Shown piece by piece: positions 1-5,020 of a stretch of 5,020 nt of DNA; the stretch's first letter is position 1; each line of letters begins with the position of its first letter. The stretch is taken from the NCBI GenBank assembly GCA_014239625.1, contig JAAZYN010000356.1, forward strand, positions 1-5,020, read 5' to 3'. The notes under the pieces are model-generated. The model did not search any database and was not told the DNA's origin. It saw only the letters and a list, made by a program, of their open reading frames with translations. Source of the stretch: Myxococcales bacterium (lineage in GTDB: Bacteria; Myxococcota_A; UBA9042; PHBI01; JAAZYN01). A program made the position numbers and the translations under genes.

Positions 1-193
1 GGTTCTGGCACCCCCCGGACCCGGCGTTGTAAAAAACGAAGTATAAGCTGACACTTAGGGTGGGCCGAGCGTGGCGATTCAGCCGCTCGCCCCGGTTGGT
101 AGAGGCCGACGGCCCCCATACGTTGTGTTGCCACCTTGCAAAGCCCCAACCGGCCTTGTACGTTTCCGAAATCAACGCTCTCTGACGGCCGTG
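1..193 (+). promoter_or_regulatory. Upstream/leader region of the large membrane-protein gene
   Basis: This stretch precedes the preferred ATG of the membrane protein. It contains TATAAG at 42-47, which matches five of six bases of a -10 box, but no -35 box sits 16-18 bases upstream, so a promoter is only possible. An in-frame GTG at 71 lies behind AGGGTGG (57-63), a weak Shine-Dalgarno-like sequence. The 41 codons from 71 to 193 have about 56% G/C at third positions by hand count, against about 83% in the next 48 codons. I therefore read this part as a probable untranslated leader, though translation from 71 cannot be excluded. No sigma-54 site or riboswitch was recognised. Confidence 0.3.
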
Positions 194-3067
194 ATGACCG
201 ACTCCTCCTCCAGACCGCCGCGGCGAGAGACGGTCCTCTGGACTACAGTCCTGGTCCTGGGCTGTGCTCTACTGGCCGCCGGGGACCCGCCGATCTGGTG
301 GGTCGGTGCCGCCTTGGTCGCCATGGCCGGCACGGTGTGGTGGCCGCATATCCCGGGTCTACTCGAGCGTTGTTGGGCTGTCCCCCTCATGGTGGGCCTG
401 AGAGCGCACACGGCGTGGGCGTGGGGCGGGCCGCGAAGACGTGCGGTGTGGCGCGAACTGATGGTGCTGAGCCTCTTCGTGGTCGCTGCAGCCTGGATCT
501 TGGGCGAATCCGACGTGCTCTCTCGGATTCACCAAAACGACCACCCCGCTCAGTTTGCGCGCAGCTGGTACACGACCGACGCGTTGTTGTCCGAGGGCCG
601 CCTCTGTGGCTGGAACAACGAGTGGTTCGCGGGGACGCCCCACAATCTGTACCCGGCCGGCGGCGGTTTGTGGGTAACGTTGTGGCACTGCCTGACGTTG
701 GGCGCCTTGGACTACTCGGACACGTACGGACTGGCGATCTTCGCGTTCTTCGCGTTCCAGGCGTACGCCGTCTACCGCCTCGGCCGTAGCTGCGGGTCAC
801 CTCTGGCCGGGATCATCGCCGGCCTACTGGTCATGGCGGATCCCGGCGCTGGACGCTCCGGGGGCTTTGTGTGGGCCATGCAGGTCGGCGTTTGGCCAAA
901 CTCCTTGGCGATCGCGTTCCTCGTCCTCGCTTTGAGCCATGCCCGGAGTGTCATCGACACCCGAAGTCGCAGCGCCGTCGCTTGGTTCGCGCTGTGGGCA
1001 GCTCTGAGCCTGATCACCCACCCGCTGGCCCTGTTGTTCTTGGGTCTCACGGGCGTGACCGCCGCTATCTTCATCCTCGTCCGTCCCATGCTACCGACCC
1101 GAGAGGCGCTCAAACGCCTCGCGCTCTCGCTGGGGCTGCCGCTGCTCCTCGCTGGGTTCTGGTGGGTTCGCTTCCTGGGCTCAAAGGAGATGATGTCGAC
1201 CGCCACCAACGGCATCTGGTGGGACACCGCCCAGGAGCTCGGCAACGAGCTGTGGTCCCAGCGATTTGTTGACGGAGTCCCTGAACCGATTCTCCTCGCG
1301 AGCCTGATCGGCTCGGTGATGTGCATCATCGGCCCCCACCGCCTCACAAAAATCGTGGTCGTCCTGGGGGCCTTGACCTTGCTGACCTTCAACGCGTCGG
1401 TCGTAGACGAGCTACACCTCGCGCTGGTCGCCGACGCCTTCGGCAAAGTGCAGTGGCTCAGAGCCTCGGTGCTGCTACGTGCCATCGTCTACTTTGCCGC
1501 AGCATATGCAGCAGCCCGTGCCGTCGTGTGGGGCTATCGCGCGCTCGCGCCGCGACGGCTGGACACCACAGCGCCATTCCTGCCGTTGGCCCGCCGGCGC
1601 GCGCTCCCCTGGGTGCTGGCCGCGACCACCTTGGCCAGCCCGGTCGCCGCTGGTTTCGTCGGCGGCGCGCTGAGTGACGTGAGACAACGCCGACTGAAGT
1701 CGGCCGATGACATCGCCAACAAAGCAGACCGTGCTGCTCTCGTGGAATATTTGGCCACCCTGCCAGCCGAGCCTGTGGGTGGATTTTCGCGTATCGGCTA
1801 CGACGCGGGCGGCCGCACCCTGGGATATTTCGCGCTCGCGTCCCAGTTCGACCGTCCGACCTTCAAGATGGAAGGAAACGCCCCGACGGTGCTGTTCAAA
1901 CATGCCTTCAGCGCCCGTGACGTGCGGACGCTGATGCTTCTCCGTGTGCGCTACGTCGTCACCGACAAGCCGGCGAAGCGCGACCCCGAGGGCTATCGCC
2001 AGATCGCTCGATTCGGCGCTTTGCGCGTGTTGGTCGCGACGTCCTTTCCCGAACAGCCCGTGGATGTGCTGGACGCTGCGGCCACGGTCAACGTCACCGA
2101 GTTCGGGAGCCAAAGGATCGCGTTGTCACTGTCTGGGGTATCTCCGAACGGACCTCATCCACGGGTACGGTTGCCCATCGCATTCGACGACCACTGGCGG
2201 GTCACAGCAGGCGGCCGCGACATCACGACACAGGTCCAAGTGCTGCGCAGGCGCAAAGGCAGCGGCGTGCTGACCTTCCCCGCTGAAGACGGCGACTACG
2301 TCGTCGAGTACCGCTCGAGTACCGCCGAAGATGTCGCGGACACGGTGAGTCTCTTCGCCTGGCTGGCGTTGCTTGGCTCCTTTGTCTTCTTCAAGGGGCA
2401 AAACGCCCCACGACCAGAGCCCACGGGTCCCCGCCCTCGTCCGGCCTCCGACGAGAGCGCCGAGGGCGAGCCTGCGGAAGCCGTAGCGTGGCTGGTTGGG
2501 GCGGGCGTAGCCCTCGCTGTCCTGGTCCTGGGTCTGAGCACGTTTGTGTGGAGTGTCCCCAAAGAAGAACGTGGGGGCTGGCGCGTCGCCTACGACTTTG
2601 TGGAAGCTCTGCCCAGCGCGACCGTGTCCTCGGCCGGCGAACCGTGCGCCTTCTATCTCGGTCGCCATCGCTGTGGCCCGCAGCCCATGAACCATGTGGC
2701 ATCCACCCCCTCACGTCTCATCGACCGAGCGATGCACCGCTGCGTGTCGACCCGACCCAATGGAAAGGGCCCCGTTGTCATCACCTACGAAGACGTCCCC
2801 CTCGGCGGTCGTCTACGCGGATACTTCGGCGTCCCGGCGCGGGGCAAGAAGTCGGCCCGCAAGGTGACTCCCGTCACGCTGGATATCTACGTTGGCTCGA
2901 CGCGCGCGTTCAGCCGAACCGTGAAGCGGGGACCACGAATCCACAATCTGGACCTGGACCTGACGAAGTACCCACACACACAAACCGTTCGGTTCGAGAT
3001 CACCGCTCCCCGCCGGGCCAAGCGGAGCTTCTGCGTTGCTCTTCAGAGCCTCAGAGCGGCGCCGTAG
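194..3067 (+). CDS. Large polytopic membrane protein, PTPS-related/YfhO-like GT-C superfamily (putative glycosyltransferase)
   Basis: The product is about 957 residues and probably sits in the inner membrane. GT-C enzymes of this type move sugars from lipid-linked donors on the outer face of the membrane; the exact substrate cannot be read here. Two N-terminal helices (about 14-29 and 35-50) and a third (about 90-104) lead into a loop with HQNDH (113-117) and then WNNEWFAGTPHNLYP (140-154). That layout, an acidic residue followed by a W...G.P..YP segment, is typical of the family misleadingly named '6-pyruvoyl-tetrahydropterin synthase-related membrane protein'. About ten more hydrophobic segments run to about 490. 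A probable extracytoplasmic region (about 494-714) resembles the beta-rich C-terminal part of YfhO proteins. A helix (718-733), a Pro/Glu-rich linker, another helix (764-785) and a roughly 170-residue soluble tail follow. The tail holds four cysteines (818, 827, 850, 947) and beta-strand-like repeats. I chose ATG 194 because codon use becomes typical there and the protein then begins with a charged stretch before the first helix. GTG 71 would add 41 residues and GTG 191 one. The gene ends in tandem TAG TAG. The family call is by pattern recognition; the enzymatic role is inference. Confidence 0.85.
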   Translation: MTDSSSRPPRRETVLWTTVLVLGCALLAAGDPPIWWVGAALVAMAGTVWWPHIPGLLERCWAVPLMVGLRAHTAWAWGGPRRRAVWRELMVLSLFVVAAAWILGESDVLSRIHQNDHPAQFARSWYTTDALLSEGRLCGWNNEWFAGTPHNLYPAGGGLWVTLWHCLTLGALDYSDTYGLAIFAFFAFQAYAVYRLGRSCGSPLAGIIAGLLVMADPGAGRSGGFVWAMQVGVWPNSLAIAFLVLALSHARSVIDTRSRSAVAWFALWAALSLITHPLALLFLGLTGVTAAIFILVRPMLPTREALKRLALSLGLPLLLAGFWWVRFLGSKEMMSTATNGIWWDTAQELGNELWSQRFVDGVPEPILLASLIGSVMCIIGPHRLTKIVVVLGALTLLTFNASVVDELHLALVADAFGKVQWLRASVLLRAIVYFAAAYAAARAVVWGYRALAPRRLDTTAPFLPLARRRALPWVLAATTLASPVAAGFVGGALSDVRQRRLKSADDIANKADRAALVEYLATLPAEPVGGFSRIGYDAGGRTLGYFALASQFDRPTFKMEGNAPTVLFKHAFSARDVRTLMLLRVRYVVTDKPAKRDPEGYRQIARFGALRVLVATSFPEQPVDVLDAAATVNVTEFGSQRIALSLSGVSPNGPHPRVRLPIAFDDHWRVTAGGRDITTQVQVLRRRKGSGVLTFPAEDGDYVVEYRSSTAEDVADTVSLFAWLALLGSFVFFKGQNAPRPEPTGPRPRPASDESAEGEPAEAVAWLVGAGVALAVLVLGLSTFVWSVPKEERGGWRVAYDFVEALPSATVSSAGEPCAFYLGRHRCGPQPMNHVASTPSRLIDRAMHRCVSTRPNGKGPVVITYEDVPLGGRLRGYFGVPARGKKSARKVTPVTLDIYVGSTRAFSRTVKRGPRIHNLDLDLTKYPHTQTVRFEITAPRRAKRSFCVALQSLRAAP

Positions 3068-3101
3068 TAGCCAGTGGCGCGGTTTCTGGCAACATTGCGC
3101 G

Positions 3102-3118
3102 CGGCGCCGCTCGCGCCG
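3102..3118 (+). terminator. Weak GC-rich stem-loop after the membrane-protein gene
   Basis: A 6-bp perfect stem, CGGCGC paired with GCGCCG around a 5-base loop, lies 34 bases after the stop codon. A second, weaker hairpin (GCCAG 3070-3074 with CTGGC 3086-3090) precedes it. Neither is followed by a T-run, so intrinsic termination is doubtful. The structures may instead stabilise the transcript end or be chance in GC-rich DNA. Confidence 0.2.
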
Positions 3119-3708
3119 GGTTGTCGGGGGCGAGTTCAGGACACATCCCCCCCAATATGGGGACCAGGCCCGGGCTGAGCGCGCCTCCGCCAGACTTTCT
3201 TGCGACACTTCTCGGCGTCGGCGCCGTTACGTCTCTACACGGGGCAGTTCGTTTTCGCCCCGATCAAGGGCGTCAACGTGAGAAACCCTCCTGACTGGCA
3301 TCCCTGAAGGTGCACGCGACGACGTCCGCCAATCGCAGGAAGTGGTCGATGCTTCCTATACTCCTCGGCTGGAGGCGCCGGTTGTGGGGTCGAGTCACCG
3401 CCTCGCCCCAAGCATATCACGCCGTGATGCGGGCGCTCAGTGGAGCGTAGACGAGAAGTGCCATCATCGAAGGAAAGAGCCAGACCAGGCCTCCGACCAA
3501 GACGGAGGGGGACGCTCCTACAGCGGACGCTTCAAGCTGGTGGGAACCACGGCGAAGAAGGATTGGTAGGGAGCCAGACGTGTCACGGGGCACGTCGCCC
3601 CTGCCCTCTTGAGCAGCCCGCCCAAGCGTTTCGTCGAGCGATTGGGACGCAGAAGACTCACCACCGGGGCCCGCCAGACACGGTGGACGACGTCCGAAGC
3701 GACGCGAT

Positions 3709-3774
3709 TCATCCGAGCTTTGCGATCCGCTCACCAAACGCTGCGACCGCGTCCAACTTGGCTTCGAGCGGCAC
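3709..3774 (-). CDS. Possible 21-residue small ORF with strong ribosome binding site
   Basis: A GTG at 3774-3772 follows GGAGG (3787-3783) with an 8-base gap, close to the ideal spacing. The frame runs 21 codons and starts MPLEAKLDAVAAF. It would form a charged, amphipathic helix, and it ends in TGA at 3711-3709. That TGA overlaps an ATG at 3712-3710 opening a 64-codon ORF (to 3518), the ATGA arrangement of translationally coupled genes. I do not recognise either peptide. Both could be remnants of a longer gene broken by frameshifts, or chance. No promoter was identified, and the tRNA terminator lies just upstream, so independent transcription would be needed. Confidence 0.15.
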   Translation of the reverse strand: MPLEAKLDAVAAFGERIAKLG

Positions 3775-3910
3775 CGGTGATGCCTCCAGCTCAGGCGTAG
3801 GGGGTCCTGGCTGGACCGCGCCGTTGCTGCCGAGCCGGTGCTTCGAGTGGTCACGCGAGGGGGGCCGAGGCTGATTGGAGTTGTTTCCGCCTCGTATCAG
3901 CCTGGAAACG

Positions 3911-3945
3911 CAAAAACGCGGATCCCGATCCCGGAAACCCGCGTC
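3911..3945 (-). terminator. Rho-independent terminator of tRNA-Ala
   Basis: On the minus strand, directly after the tRNA CCA end, ACGCGG (3944-3939) pairs perfectly with CCGCGT (3921-3916). The loop can pair further internally (TCC with GGA). A run of five T residues overlaps and follows the stem (3916-3912). The position just past a mature tRNA 3' end is what is expected for a single-gene tRNA transcript. Confidence 0.8.
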
Positions 3946-3947
3946 TA

Positions 3948-4023
3948 TGGTGGAGCCAGACGGGATCGAACCGACGACCTCTTGAATGCCATTCAAGCGC
4001 TCTACCAACTGAGCTATGGCCCC
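3948..4023 (-). tRNA. tRNA-Ala, anticodon GGC
   Basis: A complete 76-base cloverleaf on the minus strand. The acceptor arm GGGGCCA pairs with TGGCTCC and includes the G3-U70 wobble pair that identifies alanine tRNAs to alanyl-tRNA synthetase. The discriminator is A73 and the CCA end is encoded (3950-3948). The D arm is GCTC/GAGC with loop AGTTGGTA. The anticodon stem CTTGA/TCAAG is perfect, and the loop ATGGCAT carries anticodon GGC (3990-3988), reading GCC and GCU codons. The T loop is TTCGATC. The T stem GTCGG/CCGTC contains one U-U opposition (positions 50 and 64; bases 3974 and 3960), a small oddity. The gene is alone, is followed at once by a terminator and diverges from pilT. Confidence 0.97.
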
Positions 4024-4080
4024 ACACTGTCGCAAACGCGTCTGTCTCGCCGGCACGGCGCCCCGTCTCGGCGGCGAGAA

Positions 4081-4109
4081 CTGGTAGCATCGATCCCGGG
4101 TCTCGACAA
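4081..4109 (-). promoter_or_regulatory. Candidate sigma-70-type promoter for tRNA-Ala
   Basis: On the minus strand TTGTCG (4109-4104; four of six matches to the -35 consensus) and TACCAG (4086-4081; three of six matches to the -10 consensus) are separated by exactly 17 bases. Transcription would start near 4074, leaving a 5' leader of about 50 bases for RNase P to remove. The match is weak, and it is suggested mainly by spacing and by the need for a promoter in this 166-bp divergent spacer. Confidence 0.3.
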
Positions 4110-4178
4110 CAGCTTTCTCGAAGTCTTCACTGTCCCCCACCGATGCCCATAGATAGCGCTGGACGACCCATCGCGCGC

Positions 4179-4182
4179 GGAG
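4179..4182 (+). promoter_or_regulatory. Ribosome binding site deciding the pilT start
   Basis: GGAG lies seven bases before GTG 4190. The reading frame has a stop at 4154-4156 and no other start codon between that stop and 4190. An overlapping ATG at 4188 is in a different frame and reaches a stop within seven codons. Together these fix GTG 4190 as the start. Confidence 0.7.
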
Positions 4183-4189
4183 AACCGAT

Positions 4190-5020
4190 GTGCTCGAACC
4201 GATCATAGCCAAAGCCCGCCAGCTGGGGGGCAGCGACATCCACCTGGAGCCAGGGCTGCCCGTCGCTGTTCGGATCCGCGGACGGCGCAACGCGGTGGGC
4301 GATCCCGTCGGCGGGGCGCGGCTCCTCGCCGCCGCTAAAAAGCTGATGGGCCGCGACGGATGGGCCGGGTTCCTGGGACGCCGCAGCGCCGATCTGTCCA
4401 CCACGATCGCCGGGGTCCCCTGCCGCATCAACATCTTCCAGACCTCCCGCGGGGTGGGTCTGGCCGTGCGCCTGCTGGCCGCAGCGGTCCCCACGATCCG
4501 TGGCCTGAACCTCCACCCGGACGTGGCGCGACTGGTGGAACGCGACCACGGGCTGGTGCTCATCACCGGCGCCACCGGGAGCGGTAAGTCGTCGACCCTC
4601 GCGGCCCTGATTCAGCACATCAACACCCGCGAGCCGCGCCACATACTGACGGTAGAGGCGCCCATCGAGTACCACTTCACACCCGACAAGGCCTTCGTCA
4701 GGCAGCGCGAGGTCGGACGCGACACCCCCAGCTTCGAGCAGGCTCTGATCGACGCGCTGCGAGAAGACCCGGACGTCATCATGGTCGGTGAGATGCGCCA
4801 TCGACAGACGATGCAGCTCACTTTGGACGCGGCCGAGACGGGTCATCTGGTGCTTGCGACGATGCACGCCTCGAGCGTGGCCGAGGCGCTGCAACGCATC
4901 GTGGCGGCGTTTCCATCGGAGAGCCAAGCGGGCGTGCGGGCCCAGCTCGCAGACTGCTTCGTCGCCGGGCTCAGCCAGACGCTCGGCTACCATCCGCTGC
5001 ACAAGCTGCGGATCCCCGAA
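4190..5020 (+). CDS. pilT: PilT-type twitching motility/pilus retraction ATPase (3' end beyond window)
   Basis: PilT is a cytoplasmic hexameric ATPase of the type II/IV secretion ATPase superfamily. It docks at the base of the type IV pilus and powers pilin disassembly, giving retraction and twitching. The first 277 codons are present; the family is usually about 340-380 residues, so the C-terminal part is cut off by the window edge. The N-terminal PAS-like domain has GGSDIHLEPGLPVAVRIRG (13-31), matching the SDLHL...G.P..R..G motif. Walker A is GATGSGKS (127-134), Walker B is DPDVIMVGE (193-201) with the catalytic Glu at 201, and the His box is ETGHLVLATMH (216-226). The Asp box reads TVEAPIEY (154-161), with Ala157 where nearly all relatives have Asp. 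LSQTL (261-265) is also PilT-like. The short N-terminal domain and the absence of the four-cysteine zinc motif in the visible part favour PilT over GspE/PilB assembly ATPases. A PilU-like or paralogous PilT role is possible given the divergence. No other pil gene is in view; the upstream neighbour is a divergent tRNA gene, so pilT starts its own transcription unit here. Confidence 0.92.
   Translation, partial: MLEPIIAKARQLGGSDIHLEPGLPVAVRIRGRRNAVGDPVGGARLLAAAKKLMGRDGWAGFLGRRSADLSTTIAGVPCRINIFQTSRGVGLAVRLLAAAVPTIRGLNLHPDVARLVERDHGLVLITGATGSGKSSTLAALIQHINTREPRHILTVEAPIEYHFTPDKAFVRQREVGRDTPSFEQALIDALREDPDVIMVGEMRHRQTMQLTLDAAETGHLVLATMHASSVAEALQRIVAAFPSESQAGVRAQLADCFVAGLSQTLGYHPLHKLRIPE

Larger units (their letters stand above)
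3071..3910. other. Long intergenic region with no convincing gene
   Basis: These 840 bases separate the convergent membrane-protein gene and tRNA-Ala. No reading frame on either strand carries a domain I recognise. Plus-strand frames read as Arg/Pro/Ser-rich shadow sequence. On the minus strand three frames show some coding character. One is a 21-codon ORF at 3774-3709 behind GGAGG. The second is a 64-codon ORF at 3712-3518 that overlaps its stop as ATGA. The third is open from 3854 to 3417 and ends in a strongly hydrophobic tail. Small inverted repeats occur, for example CCCCA-ATA-TGGGG at 3150-3162 and GGGGC/GCCCC arms at 3241-3261. No tRNA, SRP RNA, tmRNA, RNase P RNA or riboswitch signature was recognised. 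The segment could be a decayed gene or plain spacer, or could hold an unrecognised small RNA. Confidence 0.6.

Noticed and set aside
6..20. TGGCAC at 6-11 as the -24 element of a sigma-54 promoter
   Set aside because: The required GC of the -12 element is absent at the right spacing (AC at 19-20), and no TTGC follows.
740..757. TTCGCGTTC repeated twice in tandem
   Set aside because: It is in frame, encodes Phe-Ala-Phe twice within a membrane helix, and is readily explained by the hydrophobic coding constraint.
3241..3261. GGGGC/GCCCC inverted repeat as a terminator
   Set aside because: The loop is 11 bases, no T-run follows on either strand, and no nearby gene ends there.
3235..3420. 61-codon minus-strand open frame beginning near 3420
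   Set aside because: Third-position G/C is low compared with real genes here, and no motif or convincing ribosome binding site is present.
3440..3874. 144-codon plus-strand open frame in the long gap
   Set aside because: The translation is Arg/Pro/Ser-rich without hydrophobic core patterns or any motif, and no ribosome binding site precedes it.
3709..4575. 288-codon open frame on the minus strand
   Set aside because: It runs straight through the tRNA gene, its terminator and the start of pilT, so it cannot be a gene as a whole; only its last 21 codons have a plausible start signal.
4127..5002. 291-codon open frame on the minus strand opposite pilT
   Set aside because: It is antisense to a gene with clear Walker and His boxes; its translation is His/Asp/Gln-rich with no domain, typical of a shadow frame in GC-rich DNA.

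Overview
The window comes from a GC-rich bacterium. Third codon positions in the two clear genes are mostly G or C. A PilT-family ATPase, an alanine tRNA with an encoded CCA end and a very large GT-C-like membrane protein would fit a Myxococcota or other deltaproteobacterial-type genome. That assignment is inference from composition and gene style; no taxonomic marker is decisive here.

Layout. (1) Bases 1-193 are the upstream region of the first gene; an alternative GTG start lies at 71. (2) Bases 194-3067 (+) encode a polytopic membrane protein of about 957 residues. It looks like the PTPS-related/YfhO-type GT-C superfamily: an N-terminal helical bundle with an acidic first outer loop, then an extracytoplasmic domain, two more membrane helices and an unusual cysteine-containing C-terminal beta-rich domain. 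(3) Bases 3071-3910 are about 840 bases with no convincing gene. They hold small stem-loops and weak minus-strand reading frames, including a tiny ORF with a near-ideal Shine-Dalgarno sequence. (4) Bases 3948-4023 (-) are a complete tRNA-Ala(GGC), with a rho-independent terminator immediately downstream (3911-3945) and a possible promoter at 4081-4109. (5) From a GTG at 4190 (+) to the window edge runs the first 277 codons of a PilT-type pilus retraction ATPase. It has intact Walker A, Walker B and His boxes but an altered Asp box.

The tRNA gene and pilT are divergent and share a 166-bp spacer. The membrane protein gene and the tRNA converge across the long gap. Nothing in the window ties the three transcription units into one pathway. 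The membrane protein probably acts in cell-surface glycan or lipid glycosylation, and PilT in type IV pilus retraction. No CRISPR array, insertion sequence or phage gene is visible, and I do not see a clearly new multi-gene system. The most unusual items are the C-terminal module of the membrane protein, the PilT Asp-box substitution and the possible minus-strand small ORFs in the gap.
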